A stretch of 64,000 nt of DNA from JAJCYL01 sp963664285 (GCA_963664285.2 CAXXNX010000048.1:1-64000), one strand, 5' to 3'; numbered from the stretch's first letter, positions 26,000 through 36,592 are shown. Numbers and translations: made by a program. Notes: generated by a model from the letters alone, not told the origin.

Positions 26000-26194
26000 A
26001 TTGAGGTTATCCGAAACGTAAATATAGGGTGATAGCTTCCGATATAAGCTGTCGGTCATCACTTTGATCTCGAGTAATTGTGTTTTTGATTGAATTTTAT
26101 GTTGATCTCTGAACGCCACAATTACCCTCGCTAATTTGTAGTTTATATAGGGATGTTTGCTTAACCCAAAAAATTCATAGTAGACAATAAAAAA

Positions 26195-26256
26195 CAGGCA
26201 TAAATTGCTTATATTGAGATAGTTAGACAACAAAATAAGCAATTAATTTATGCCTG
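26195..26256 (+). promoter_or_regulatory. Imperfect hairpin covering the IS1380 transposase start codon
   Basis: CAGGCATAAATTGCTTAT (26195-26212) pairs with ATAAGCAAT...ATTTATGCCTG (to 26256) except for a four-base bulge. The ATG at 26250 and its upstream region lie in the right arm. An mRNA read in from outside would hide the start codon, whereas a transcript starting inside the arm would not. The function is inferred. Confidence 0.55.
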
Positions 26257-27566
26257 AATATAAGGAAAAAGATACCGTATTTTATCGAGGAAAACAAGCT
26301 TTTAAATTTGATTTTTCAGCATCAGCGATTAGCTCAGACGGAGCGATATTGTTAAGTGAAAAAGTAGAGAGAAAGACTGGTCTATTAAAAAGCTTCGCCG
26401 CACTGATTCCTGACTATCGAAACCCCTTTTTTATCGAATACACTTATGAAGAAATGCTTCGCCAACGGGTGTTTTTAATGATGCAGGGCTATCAGGATTG
26501 CAATGACGAACAAAAACTCCGAGAGGATCCGGTGATCCGTAAAGTACTAGATAGCGGATTATGTTCCCAGCCTACTTTAAGTCGATTTGAAAACAAGGCC
26601 GATCGGAGTCTGATCTACCAGATGAGTCAATGGTTTGTAGACCGTTATGTAGAGGAGTTGAAAGAGAAGACTGGTCAAATCATCATTGATGTAGATGGTA
26701 CCGATGACCCTACTCATGGATCCCAACAACTCAGTTTGTATAATGGCTATTATGGACAGACTATGTACCATGAGTTGTTCTTTAAGGACGGGAACACCGG
26801 TCAGGTCATTTTACCAGTACTACGTCCGGCCAATTGTCACTCCAACAAATGGTTTGTGGCCTTATTGAAAAGGATTGTCATTAAAATCAGAAAAAAACTG
26901 CCCTCAGTAAAGATCCTTATTCGAGCGGATAGTGGCTTTTCAGGAGCATCTTTTTATCGGATAGCTAAGCAGTTTGACCTTCAATTTTGTTTAGGTATTA
27001 GTAGTAATGAAGTTTTAAAGACTTTTACCAAACAGACTATCATTGAAGTAAAAAAGGAATATGCTTCAAAAATCATCAAACATCAAGAGTTTGTTGGCCC
27101 GTTTACTTACCAGGCCAAAAGCTGGGATCGTTCTGAAAAGCTGTACGCCAAAGTGGAGTCTACCGGAAAAGGAATGAATGTCCGTTACTTTGTGAGCAAC
27201 TTTGAAGCGATGACCGCTCAACAGATTTACTTTGATTTTTATGTCAAGCGAGGTGATGCCAGTGAAAATCGAATAAAGGAACTCAAAAACATGACTTATT
27301 CCGACCGGCTTTCCTGTCATCGCTACTGGGCCAATTTCATGCGTTTAATCATCGCTACCCTCTGTTATGAAATGTTCCGGCAGATTAAATTATTAATTGC
27401 CAAAACAAAACACCACTTTGCTAAACGATGGCAAGTGGACAATATCCGGCTTTACCTGATGAAGGTTGGGGCGTGCCTGAAAGAAAGGAAAAGATCATTG
27501 ACAATACAATTCTCAAGAGCCTTTAGATATCAATACCTGCTGGGCGATTTGCTTACGGTGAACTGA
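26250..27566 (+). CDS. IS1380-family transposase (copy 2, intact)
   Basis: This 438-residue DDE transposase contains IIIDVDGTDDPTHGSQQ (first Asp), VKILIRADSGFSGASFYRIA (second Asp) and YVKRGDASENRIKELKNM (Glu), the last being the typical IS1380 signature. The N-terminal region (SQPTLSRFENK) is probably DNA-binding. It could supply activity in trans to the two decayed copies. Confidence 0.95.
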   Translation: MPEYKEKDTVFYRGKQAFKFDFSASAISSDGAILLSEKVERKTGLLKSFAALIPDYRNPFFIEYTYEEMLRQRVFLMMQGYQDCNDEQKLREDPVIRKVLDSGLCSQPTLSRFENKADRSLIYQMSQWFVDRYVEELKEKTGQIIIDVDGTDDPTHGSQQLSLYNGYYGQTMYHELFFKDGNTGQVILPVLRPANCHSNKWFVALLKRIVIKIRKKLPSVKILIRADSGFSGASFYRIAKQFDLQFCLGISSNEVLKTFTKQTIIEVKKEYASKIIKHQEFVGPFTYQAKSWDRSEKLYAKVESTGKGMNVRYFVSNFEAMTAQQIYFDFYVKRGDASENRIKELKNMTYSDRLSCHRYWANFMRLIIATLCYEMFRQIKLLIAKTKHHFAKRWQVDNIRLYLMKVGACLKERKRSLTIQFSRAFRYQYLLGDLLTVN

Positions 27567-28717
27567 CCAATCAGTTAAACAGTTTGGTTTAATCAAAAAA
27601 ATGTTCTTCCATAAGAACACAATAGAGCTTTGACTGAAAATTGAAAAATTCTAACAAAAAAACGCTCTAATGTCCTTTGAAATCCAGAAACCTGGTTGAT
27701 CTTCAAATTAATACATACACTCCAATCAAAAATAGTTAGCAACCCATTATTAATCCCAAAATTGGTGGCCTATGAATAATGCGGGTTTAATCTTTTTCCG
27801 ATGACGTGATCAGGTCTAACCGGTTTAGTTGGAGTGAGTCTAAGAATGTGAAATGCTCCTTCAGTCGCATCATCACAGTATCTTTCAAGCCATAAATCTC
27901 ATTCAATTGGTCCATCGAGTGGAATCCACCTAGACCTGATCGAAATGAAACAATTCGCTGAGAAAGCACCTCACCAATGCCACGAATTGTCGCGAAATCT
28001 TCTCTAGTGGCTGTATTAATATCTTTTATCACCGGGATCGGAAGATCATTGTATTTCCTTTTCTGGTTTTTGATTGCAATGGCCCGGGAAGGCAAATTTT
28101 CAGGTAAATCAATATAATCATAAAGTTTGTCAAAAGATTCTTTGTCAAGGCCATAGATCTTGGCCAGATCATTTTTTATCCGAAAAACACCACCCTTTAA
28201 TCGATAATTATTGATGGTTTGCACCAATTTTTTACTCAAACCCATAAGTTCGAGTTGAGCGGTACTCGCCTTATTCGGATCAAACCTGACTGGAATCAGT
28301 TTTATAGTGCTTTTGAATTGATCGGGTTGAGGTGTACTTTTTTGGTGAGTTATAGACTTTATTTCGTCAACCAAAAGCTGAGTGAACGCATTATCTTTCG
28401 AAAGTGTTTTAGAAGCGGTGAGAGATCTTTTGTAGATGGAGGAAACAAGAATTATTACGACCATTAGAGGAATTAAAATAAGAAGACCGTTGGTTTCTCT
28501 TTTGGAGTAACTAAAATATCTTCTGATTACGGATCTCAACTGTTTCACTCTTTATCCACCGTTAATCGAGAAGCTATATTATAAAAATTACTTTACTTAT
28601 CATTGCGAAAACTGATCCTTTTTTGGATGCTGTCCGTACATATAATATTATAAACTGGCATTGATAGTCCTTTTTATGGAGAAACACTGTTAAATTCGCA
28701 AACACGATTACATAGAG

Positions 28718-29992
28718 ATGCACAAGGACTTTAAGGCAATTGGAATTTCTTACCGTAATACACCACTTGAGGTGAGAGAACTTCTGTCTTTTGATGAGGA
28801 AGCTTGCAGGAGATTGTTGAGATTCTTTAAAGAATTTACAGATATACATGAAGTTATGGTATTGTCGACTTGTAATAGGACCGAAGTTTATTACAGTTCG
28901 CCTAATGATAGGTCAGACGAAATCATCAAATTGATTGGTTTGGAGAAAGATATTGCCGATCTGAGCCCTTTCAAGGATTTCTTTGTCCGCTATAATGACC
29001 AGCATACTGCATCTAAACATTTGTTCGATGTAGCAATTGGCCTGGAGGCCCAGGTAGTAGGTGATCTTGAAATCATCAATCAGGTTAAGAATGCTTACCA
29101 ATGGGCTGCAGATGAGGATTTGGCCGGACCTTATCTTCATAGATTGCTACACACAGTATTCTTCACTAATAAAAGAGTAGTTCAGGAAACACCGTTTAGG
29201 GATGGAGCTGCCTCAGTCAGTTACGCTACGGTCGAATTAATAGAAGGCCTGGTATCTAGTCTTAAGGAACCCAAAGTCCTCGTACTGGGATTGGGTGAAG
29301 TTGGTGAGGATGTTTGCAGAAACCTTACTTCCGTGAGCAAAGCGAAAGTAGCTATCTGCAACCGGACTGAACAGCGGGCGAGGGAAATTGCATATGAATG
29401 TAATTTTGACATCATCCCTTTCGATTCAGTAACTTATGAACTTACCGGATTTGACGTAATAGTCAGCTCATTGCGCACAGATGAACCTTTCCTTACAAAG
29501 GAACTATTAGCCTCTCAACCTCGTCATTCGTTTAAATACCTGTTTGACTTGTCTGTACCAAGAAGCATATCAACGGAGGTCGAAGATATACCGGGTGTAC
29601 TGTTGTACAATATCGACGGTATTCAAAATAAGACGAGTAAGGCACTCAAGAATAGAATGAATGCAATTCCGCAGGTGCGCCAAATAATATCTGACGCTAT
29701 TGATGAATTTTCAAATTGGACTCGAGAAATGGAAGTCTCTCCAACAATCAATAAGCTGAAAAATGCCCTTGAGCAGATAAGACGGGAAGAAATGGCGAGA
29801 TTTCTAAAAAACACCTCTGAAAAGGAGAACAAGATGGTAGACACGGTGACTAAGAGCATGATTCAAAAGATCATCAAATTACCAGTACTCCAATTAAAAG
29901 CTGCTTGCAAACGAGGTGAAGCTGAAACCCTTATTGATGTTCTCAATGACCTGTTCGAATTGGAACGACAATCAGGAGATGTCATAAAATGA
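28718..29992 (+). CDS. hemA: Glutamyl-tRNA reductase
   Basis: This 424-residue enzyme reduces glutamyl-tRNA(Glu) to glutamate-1-semialdehyde, the first step of C5 tetrapyrrole synthesis. The catalytic Cys52 is in VLSTCNRTEVY. GLEAQVVGDLEIINQVKNAY is the substrate/tRNA region, VLGLGEVGEDVCRNL the NADPH Rossmann motif, and the C-terminal helices match the dimerisation domain. Length is normal. It is divergent from the HhH gene and followed closely by the WG-repeat gene, which may be co-transcribed. Other hem genes are not in the window. Confidence 0.96.
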   Translation: MHKDFKAIGISYRNTPLEVRELLSFDEEACRRLLRFFKEFTDIHEVMVLSTCNRTEVYYSSPNDRSDEIIKLIGLEKDIADLSPFKDFFVRYNDQHTASKHLFDVAIGLEAQVVGDLEIINQVKNAYQWAADEDLAGPYLHRLLHTVFFTNKRVVQETPFRDGAASVSYATVELIEGLVSSLKEPKVLVLGLGEVGEDVCRNLTSVSKAKVAICNRTEQRAREIAYECNFDIIPFDSVTYELTGFDVIVSSLRTDEPFLTKELLASQPRHSFKYLFDLSVPRSISTEVEDIPGVLLYNIDGIQNKTSKALKNRMNAIPQVRQIISDAIDEFSNWTREMEVSPTINKLKNALEQIRREEMARFLKNTSEKENKMVDTVTKSMIQKIIKLPVLQLKAACKRGEAETLIDVLNDLFELERQSGDVIK

Positions 29993-30023
29993 CCTTCAAA
30001 TCCAGGCTCAGTTCCTGGTGAAA

Positions 30024-32258
30024 ATGATTTGGCTCAATCCTATGAGTAAGTCCCTTTTGATTATAATGTTCATATTCCTATATCACGGTATTAATGCAGC
30101 GATATTGGGCTATGAGGTCGTCACAAATGGGAACAAGCATGGATTGGCGGATGACGCCGGGAATATTGTAATTCCTATAGTATATGACAACCTGGGTTGG
30201 TCAAATGGCACTAATAACCTGATTAATGAAGTATTTGGTTATTATGAAAATGGTAAATGGGGATTAATAAACACAAAAAATAAGCGCATATCGGCACCTG
30301 TATATGTTGACCTTTATCCGGCTAACGAAGGTTTTTTAGTCGCTTCCAGGAAAAACAGCTACTCGGACACCTTGTTTGGCATTCTAGACACTAAGGGAAA
30401 TGCAAGGTTAGGCTTCCAATATCATTCACTTTCACCAAGTGGAAATATTTTAATAGCTGGCCAGCAAAAAGATGGCGAGTTAAAATGGGGCGTCATTGAT
30501 TATGAAGAGCGGGAAGTGATATCAATAAAATACGATAGAGTTGAAATACAACACCTGAATTTTGTAGTCTATATTGATGGGAGTGCAGCAATCTATAGTT
30601 TAGAAGGAAATCAACTAACAGGATTTGATTATGATACGATAAGCGAACTAGGAAGCTACTCTCTCGTATATGACGGATTAGGGAAACAGGGGTTGGTAGA
30701 TAATATGGGTAACATAATCACTCCGGTGATCTACAAATCCATTCGGTTAAATAGTGATAGTTCGGCTACCCTCACGGAATTTCCCAGGTGGGAACTAATT
30801 ATTCCGGAAAAAGGGGTCGTTAAGGAATTTTACTATGACAAAATCGCGCCGGTCAGTCATGGCATATACAATGTAACTACGAATGGAAGACAGGCCATTA
30901 TCAATATTGACGAGGAGTACCTGGTAAATGGCAATGACTGGAGGATTATGGTTCCGGACGATCAATTTGTAATTGTTCAGCAGGACAGTAAATATGGAGT
31001 ACTCAAAAGGGGGGGTATTGAGGTCCTGCCGTTACAGTTTGATTCAATCTATTATTCGGGAAAGCATTTTTATGTATTAACGACCGAGGAAAGTAGTCAG
31101 CGTTGGCAGATATATTCCGATTTTGGCAGCCTCATTAGCTCAAGTTACTTTGATGCCATTTTTCCAATGAGTGAGAATATAATAGCTACCAGGAAGAACG
31201 GGTACTGGGGATATATTGATTTTAGCGGACATGTTTTGATCGAATATAAATATGATTATGCCTGGCCTTTTAAAAATGGAAGGGCAAAAGTAAATTATCT
31301 CGGAAATCAGGGAATTATCAATACTGTTGGGGAATGGGTTGTATATCCAAATCATTCAGAAGTGACAATTGTAAATACGGACCTGTTCATTAACCATACA
31401 GGCCCGGGATTGGATTTAATAGATGCGAATGAACGTGTAGTCTATCAGACCTATAATCACCTGGCGCTCCACTCTTACGGATTATTGGAAATAACAGCAA
31501 GTAATAAATACGGACTGATAGATCACGTTGGAAAAAGCATAATCCCACCCATTTACGACAATATATCAGAACTTTCGGGTAACCAGGTTTACATCCTCAG
31601 GAAAGATCAACGCCACGGAGTGATTGGTAAGGACGGAAAATTCCTTCTTAACCTAACAAACGAATATGAACACATTGGTAGTCTTTCTGAGGGATTCTTA
31701 AGTATTAAGAAGGACGGAAGGTATGGATTTATTGATTTTGATGGCAAACTGAGGATAGCCAACAGGTATGACGCAGTGGAAGATTTTAAAGAAGGGTTGG
31801 CGGCTGTACAATTGGTGGGAAAGTGGGGATTCATTAACCGCCTTGATCGGCTGACGATACAACCTCGCTACGATGAAGTTGAAAATTTCGACCGGGGAGT
31901 GTCTATAGTACGTAAAGATAATATGTATGGTATAATAGATACGGAAGGAAAGGAAGTGCTACCTACAGATTATGATTCACTTTGTCGAAATGAGATGAAT
32001 TCTTTCGTGGTTGTTAAATCCGGTAAATATGGGTTAGCGAACTTGAAAGGTGAATTGCAGGTACCACCCAAATTTGCACTACTGGAGGAAAATGAGAGTG
32101 GCTACATCATAGTGAAGCAACGAGGTATGTATGGCGTGATAAAGAAAAATGGTATCAATGTAATACCAACAGTATATGAAAAAATTATCTATGATCAATT
32201 CAATGGGTATTACCTTGCCGGCAAGCAGTCACAAGAACAAATTATATCCACGAAATAG
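30024..32258 (+). CDS. WG-repeat protein, secreted
   Basis: This ~744-residue protein has an N-terminal signal (MSKSLLIIMFIFLYHGINA). A GTG at 30018 and an ATG at 30042 are alternative starts; the latter gives the most typical signal peptide. The rest is built from about 12-14 WG (KWG/Y-G-x-I-D) repeats, such as GKWGLINTKNKRISAPVY, NKYGLIDHVGKSIIPPIYD and GRYGFIDFDGKLRIANRYD. Such repeats form beta-propeller-like or elongated folds of unknown binding role. No T9SS sorting domain is present. It lies 31 bases after hemA and ends at a terminator. Confidence 0.9.
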   Translation: MIWLNPMSKSLLIIMFIFLYHGINAAILGYEVVTNGNKHGLADDAGNIVIPIVYDNLGWSNGTNNLINEVFGYYENGKWGLINTKNKRISAPVYVDLYPANEGFLVASRKNSYSDTLFGILDTKGNARLGFQYHSLSPSGNILIAGQQKDGELKWGVIDYEEREVISIKYDRVEIQHLNFVVYIDGSAAIYSLEGNQLTGFDYDTISELGSYSLVYDGLGKQGLVDNMGNIITPVIYKSIRLNSDSSATLTEFPRWELIIPEKGVVKEFYYDKIAPVSHGIYNVTTNGRQAIINIDEEYLVNGNDWRIMVPDDQFVIVQQDSKYGVLKRGGIEVLPLQFDSIYYSGKHFYVLTTEESSQRWQIYSDFGSLISSSYFDAIFPMSENIIATRKNGYWGYIDFSGHVLIEYKYDYAWPFKNGRAKVNYLGNQGIINTVGEWVVYPNHSEVTIVNTDLFINHTGPGLDLIDANERVVYQTYNHLALHSYGLLEITASNKYGLIDHVGKSIIPPIYDNISELSGNQVYILRKDQRHGVIGKDGKFLLNLTNEYEHIGSLSEGFLSIKKDGRYGFIDFDGKLRIANRYDAVEDFKEGLAAVQLVGKWGFINRLDRLTIQPRYDEVENFDRGVSIVRKDNMYGIIDTEGKEVLPTDYDSLCRNEMNSFVVVKSGKYGLANLKGELQVPPKFALLEENESGYIIVKQRGMYGVIKKNGINVIPTVYEKIIYDQFNGYYLAGKQSQEQIISTK

Positions 32259-32345
32259 TGGACTAGGCCAGACTAGTTCAGGGCGTCTTTGAATAAATTA
32301 AGATTCTGATAATCAAAGAGTTAAAAGAGGTTTGAAAGGATAAAG

Positions 32346-32387
32346 AACCCCGAAATCGGCCGAATAGGGCTTTTTTCGGGGTTTTTG
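32346..32387 (+). terminator. Terminator after the WG-repeat gene
   Basis: AACCCCGAAA pairs with TTTCGGGGTT across an 18-base loop, followed by a T tract. It lies 88 bases after the stop codon. Confidence 0.75.
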
Positions 32388-32433
32388 TTTTGCTAGATTG
32401 TGGTGTAGAACACATCTAACACCACAAATTAGA

Positions 32434-33567
32434 ATGCAAAAAAGGCTTTTCCAACCCGAATATGGTTTAACTCCAAAATGGTATTTGTTTAAGAGCAGTA
32501 AATTGGGTGCAGTTTATGATAGTCTACCGTGGAATCAGTTAGCGGACTGCCTGCCTGAAGAAAATAACGGACCTGGTGCTCCCCGGTGGTTTTCCTCAAA
32601 AGGGATGTTTGCGCTGATGTTTCTTAAGTCCTACCTGAGTATCAGTGATGAGAAACTAATAGAACGCTTTAACTCCGATTGGAGCCTACAGTTGTTCTGT
32701 GGCAAAATGTTATCAGACACAGAGAAGATTCGAGACAATGCTATCGTAAGCCGCATCCGCAGTTATCTGGCTGAGCATACAGACTGGCAACAGCTCCAAC
32801 AAATATTGATCGAACATTGGAAAAGAGACATGAATAATACCCATGTGCTTTTAATGGACGCTACCTGTTATGAGAGTTATATCCGTTTTCCTACTGATGT
32901 AAAGCTGTTATGGGAATGCTGCCATTGGGTGTTTGAAAAGCAATTGTTCCGATGGTGTAAAGTAGTGAGAAAGAAAAGGCCTCGCTCCAAATATGTTGAA
33001 CAAAAGCGCAGACAACGCGATTATGAGAAAAGACGCAGGAAGACCTATAAAGAAGGACGTAAGCGTAAAAAAGCCCTGTTGTATCTGCTACACAAGGGGT
33101 TGATCCAACTTCAACAAGTTCTCAACGATGCTAAACTGCCACTGCTTAATGAGCAGGAAAGAGATTACCTGAGAACCATCAAAAAAGTACTTGAACAACA
33201 GCAGTTCCTACAAACCCACCCGGCCAAAGAGTTAAAAAACCGCATCGTATCATTGGCAAAACCCTATGTCAGGCCGATAGTCAGGGGAAAAGAGAACAAA
33301 AGAGTTGAGTTTGGCATGAAGGTACATATGCTGCAAGTGGATGGGATCTGCATGATTGAGTGTATGAATTTCAACGCTTTCAATGAATCCACCCGGCTCA
33401 AGATTAGTACTGTAAAGCACAAACGACACTTTGGAGCACTTAATCAATTGGGAGCTGACCTGATCTATGCCACAAATGCCAATCGAAGATTTTGCACCAA
33501 AAAGAAAATCTTCACTTGCTTTCCTAAGAAAGGCCCCCAACCTCTTACTAACCCGAAAAATTCATAG
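32434..33567 (+). pseudogene. DDE transposase (IS5/IS1182 type), 3' end removed by IS1380-3
   Basis: The 378-residue fragment starts MQKRLFQPEYGLTP and has a DUF772-like N-terminal domain (APRWFSSKGMFALMFLKSYL, DEKLIERFNSDW). HVLLMDATCYESYIRFPTD carries the probable first catalytic Asp. A long basic linker (KRRRKTYKEGRKRKKALLY) and GADLIYATNANRRFC follow. The frame runs into the left end of IS1380-3, which supplies the last residues and the stop. The C-terminal domain with the catalytic Glu is absent and is not found beyond the element. Upstream, TGTGGTGT/ACACCACA may belong to the original left end. Confidence 0.85.
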
Positions 33568-35172
33568 TAGACAATAAAAAACAGGCATAAATTGCTTATA
33601 TTGAGATAGTTAGACAACAAAATAAGCAATTAATTTATGCCTGAATATAAGGAAAAAGATACCGTATTTTATCGAGGAAAACAAGCTTTTAAATTTGATT
33701 TTTCAGCATCAGCGATTAGCTCAGACGGAGCGATATTGTTAAGTGAAAAAGTAGAGAGAAAGACTGGTCTATTAAAAAGCTTCGCCGCACTGATTCCTGA
33801 CTATCGAAACCCCTTTTTTATCGAATACACTTATGAAGAAATGCTTCGCCAACGGGTGTTTTTAATGATGCAGGGCTATCAGGATTGCAATGACGAACAA
33901 AAACTCCGAGAGGATCCGGTGATCCGTAAAGTACTAGATAGCGGATTATGTTCCCAGCCTACTTTAAGTCGATTTGAAAACAAGGCCGATCGGAGTCTGA
34001 TCTACCAGATGAGTCAATGGTTTGTAGACCGTTATGTAGAGGAGTTGAAAGAGAAGACTGGTCAAATCATCATTGATGTAGATGGTACCGATGACCCTAC
34101 TCATGGATCCCAACAACTCAGTTTGTATAATGGCTATTATGGACAGACTATGTACCATGAGTTGTTCTTTAAGGACGGGAACACCGGTCAGGTCATTTTA
34201 CCAGTACTACGTCCGGGCAATTGTCACTCCAACAAATGGTTTGTGGCCTTATTGAAAAGGATTGTCATTAAAATCAGAAAAAAACTGCCCTCAGTAAAGA
34301 TCCTTATTCGAGCGGATAGTGGCTTTTCAGGAGCATCTTTTTATCGGATAGCTAAGCAGTTTGACCTTCAATTTTGTTTAGGTATTAGTAGTAATGAAGT
34401 TTTAAAGACTTTTACCAAACAGACTATCATTGAAGTAAAAAAGGAATATGCTTCAAAAATCATCAAACATCAAGAGTTTGTTGGCCCGTTTACTTACCAG
34501 GCCAAAAGCTGGGATCGTTCTGAAAAGCTGTACGCCAAAGTGGAGTCTACCGGAAAAGGAATGAATGTCCGTTACTTTGTGAGCAACTTTGAAGCGATGA
34601 CCGCTCAACAGATTTACTTTGATTTTTATGTCAAGCGAGGTGATGCCAGTGAAAATCGAATAAAGGAACTCAAAAACATGACTTATTCCGACCGGCTTTC
34701 CTGTCATCGCTACTGGCCAATTTCATGCGTTTAATCATCGCTACCCTCTGTTATGAAATGTTCCGGCAGATTAAATTATTAATTGCCAAAACAAAACACC
34801 ACTTTGCTAAACGATGGCAAGTGGACAATATCCGGCTTTACCTGATGAAGGTTGGGGCGTGCCTGAAAGAAAGGAAAAGATCATTGACAATACAATTCTC
34901 AAGAGCCTTTAGATATCAATACCTGCTGGGCGATTTGCTTACGGTGAACTGACCGATCAGTTAAACAGTTTGGTTTAATCAAAAAAATGTTCTTCCATAA
35001 GAACACAATAGAGCTTTGACTGAAAATTGAAAAATTCTAACAAAAAAACGCTCTAATGTCCTTTGAAATCCAGAAACCTGGTTGATCTTCAAATTAATAC
35101 ATACACTCCAATCAAAAATAGTTAGCAACCCATTATTAATCCCAAAATTGGTGGCCTATGAATAATGCGGGT
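33552..35172 (+). mobile_element. IS1380-family element, copy 3 (1621 bp, no matching target duplication)
   Basis: The ends match copy 2 (CCCGAAAAATTCATAG and CTATGAATAATGCGGGT). The flanks are CTAA on the left and TAAT on the right, not the shared TTAA seen for copies 1 and 2. The interrupted transposase does not continue on the right. One base is missing from the transposase gene. The flanks suggest recombination with another copy or an adjacent deletion after insertion. Confidence 0.9.
33637..34952 (+). pseudogene. IS1380 transposase, copy 3, frameshifted
   Basis: It is identical in plan to copy 2 until codon ~360. There GG (34715-34716) replaces GGG, changing YWANFMRL to YWPISCV and stopping early. 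The C-terminal 75 residues remain open in another frame from 34725. The DDE residues all lie before the break, so partial function is conceivable. Confidence 0.92.
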
Positions 35173-35240
35173 TAATATGAGCAATCAAGGTCGTTTTTAT
35201 CCAATCTGAGGAAGCCCTAACTAATTGAACTTTTGAAGTT

Positions 35241-35606
35241 ATGCAAAGCGAATCGCACTATAGATTATACATGCCAAAACAGGAGGAAAGTTCCAGATTG
35301 ATTGGTTGTTTCACCTTGTTGCTTTTTATGGTTGTTGCTTTTGGTGCAATTATCGGTTCTGCTTATTTGTATGGTATGCTAAAACACAAATGGCGAGAAG
35401 GTGATATTGAGACATCGATGATTGAAACTATCTCATTTTCAGTTGATGAAAATATTTCCGTTCTCGTAGAAAGTAATCCATTACGAGTAGTCGTTTGTAA
35501 ATCAGCAATGAATTATCCTGACCATTTTTGGATCTCTTTTTCAGAATTCGAAATAAAATCAATATATAGCTCCAATGGGCTCTTAGGACTGCCAGGCTGT
35601 GGTTAG
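35241..35606 (+). CDS. Small membrane protein ORF (uncertain)
   Basis: The 121-residue frame has one strong hydrophobic helix (CFTLLLFMVVAFGAIIGSAYL) after a polar N-terminus. Its last 60 residues overlap, antisense, the 3' end of the glycosyltransferase gene, which looks genuine to its stop. The start may be a real small gene truncated or rearranged next to IS1380-3, or the frame may be chance. No family is recognised. Confidence 0.3.
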   Translation: MQSESHYRLYMPKQEESSRLIGCFTLLLFMVVAFGAIIGSAYLYGMLKHKWREGDIETSMIETISFSVDENISVLVESNPLRVVVCKSAMNYPDHFWISFSEFEIKSIYSSNGLLGLPGCG

Positions 35607-36435
35607 CCGAACCATCCAGCAAAAACTTAACTACAGCTACCCAATCTAACAAGCATCTTAGAGGAATTTTCAATACTACCTCGCCTACACCGAGATTTTT
35701 GGTTAGCATCACTAAGCTATTTTTAAAATTTAAAAACGTCTTCCTGGGGTTGGTGGCTGGCAAAGTGCCACCTCCTACATGATAGATGACACTATCAGGG
35801 CAAACCATAACTTTGAAACCCTCATTATTAATTCTCCAGCAGAGATCAATTTCTTCCATATGGGCAAAGAAACTTTCATCAAAACCGCCTAATTGGTTAA
35901 AAACTGATGTGCGAACAAAAAAACACGCTCCAGATGCCCAAAACACCTGACGAATATCGTCATACTGGCCAGTGTCTTTTTCGGTGGTATCAAATATTCT
36001 TCCCCTGCAAAACGGATAGCCCAACCAGTCGATAAAGCCGCCTGCTGCACCAGCATATTCAAAATATTCTTTTTGACGATATGACAATATTTTAGGTTGG
36101 CAGGCTGCTATACCTGGATCGTTATCCATTAACTCAATGACCGGTTGGAGCCAGTTCTCGCTAACTTCAATATCTGAATTGAGCAACACACAATATTCAG
36201 AGGAGATAGATTTCAGTCCCTCGTTATAACCTCCGGCATAGCCCAAATTTTCCTGAAGCACTATTAATCGAATATCCGGATAATTACTTTTTAGAAAATC
36301 AATGGAATCGTCTCTAGAAGCATTGTCTATGACAACCACTTCTGCATTCTCACTGTAATCAATGACCACCGGTAGAAATTGCTCTAGATACGCTTTGCCA
36401 TCGTAATTGAGTATTACAACGGAGACCTTAGTCAT
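35428..36435 (-). CDS. Glycosyltransferase family 2
   Basis: This 335-residue GT-A enzyme starts VSVVILNYDGKAYLEQFLP, with VVVIDNASRDDS and QENLGYAGGYNEGL, the metal-binding region VLLNSDIEVSENWL and the late motif DESFFAHMEEIDLCWRINNEGF. The C-terminal helices (LLDWVAVVKFLLDG) suggest membrane association. The pattern is that of rhamnosyl-type transferases in surface polysaccharide synthesis; donor and acceptor are unknown. It stands immediately upstream of an AT-rich repeat and ybaB. Confidence 0.92.
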   Translation of the reverse strand: MTKVSVVILNYDGKAYLEQFLPVVIDYSENAEVVVIDNASRDDSIDFLKSNYPDIRLIVLQENLGYAGGYNEGLKSISSEYCVLLNSDIEVSENWLQPVIELMDNDPGIAACQPKILSYRQKEYFEYAGAAGGFIDWLGYPFCRGRIFDTTEKDTGQYDDIRQVFWASGACFFVRTSVFNQLGGFDESFFAHMEEIDLCWRINNEGFKVMVCPDSVIYHVGGGTLPATNPRKTFLNFKNSLVMLTKNLGVGEVVLKIPLRCLLDWVAVVKFLLDGSANHSLAVLRAHWSYILILFRILKKRSKNGQDNSLLIYKRLLVMDYFLRERKYFHQLKMR

Positions 36436-36466
36436 ATTGATTTCATCTGAATTTGGGGGCTAAGCT

Positions 36467-36591
36467 TACAATTTTCAAATTCAAAAACATCAAATGACAA
36501 ACAATTAATAAATAATAAATCCCAAAAAATGGAGAGCATTGAGTTTTTGAAATTTTGGATTTGTTTGCTTTTTGATTTTTGGAATTTTGTT
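36467..36591. repeat. AT-rich imperfect inverted repeat
   Basis: The left arm is rich in CAAATTCAAAAACATCAAA words and the right arm in TTTTGATTTTTGGAATTTTG, which pair imperfectly over about 50 bases. A similar element lies on the other side of ybaB. No coding frame. Confidence 0.45.
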
Positions 36592-36592
36592 T

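Larger units (their letters stand above)
26165..27786 (+). mobile_element. IS1380-family element, copy 2 (intact, 1622 bp)
   Basis: The left end is CCCAAAAAATTCATAG and the right end is CTATGAATAATGCGGGT. The TTAA duplication lies at 26161-26164 and 27787-27790. About 220 non-coding bases lie between the transposase stop and the right end, including a small TGTTCTT/AAGAACA hairpin that could terminate transcription. This is the only copy of the three with an undamaged transposase. Confidence 0.93.
25985..28548 (-). pseudogene. ComEA-like helix-hairpin-helix protein split by IS1380-2
   Basis: The 5' part (28548 to 27787) has a membrane anchor (LLILIPLMVVIILVSSIY) and HhH repeats: LELMGLSKKLVQTINNYRLKGG and FATIRGIGEVLSQRIVSFRSGLGGF. 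The 3' part (26164 to 25985) reads LSKHPYINYKLARVIVAFRD to a stop, clearly the next HhH repeat. IS1380-2 lies between them, flanked by TTAA. Joining across one TTAA leaves the halves one base out of register; one extra A would give EKDLSKHPY. A small deletion therefore accompanied or followed insertion. The ancestral protein was about 312 residues, probably a membrane-anchored DNA-binding protein. Confidence 0.88.
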
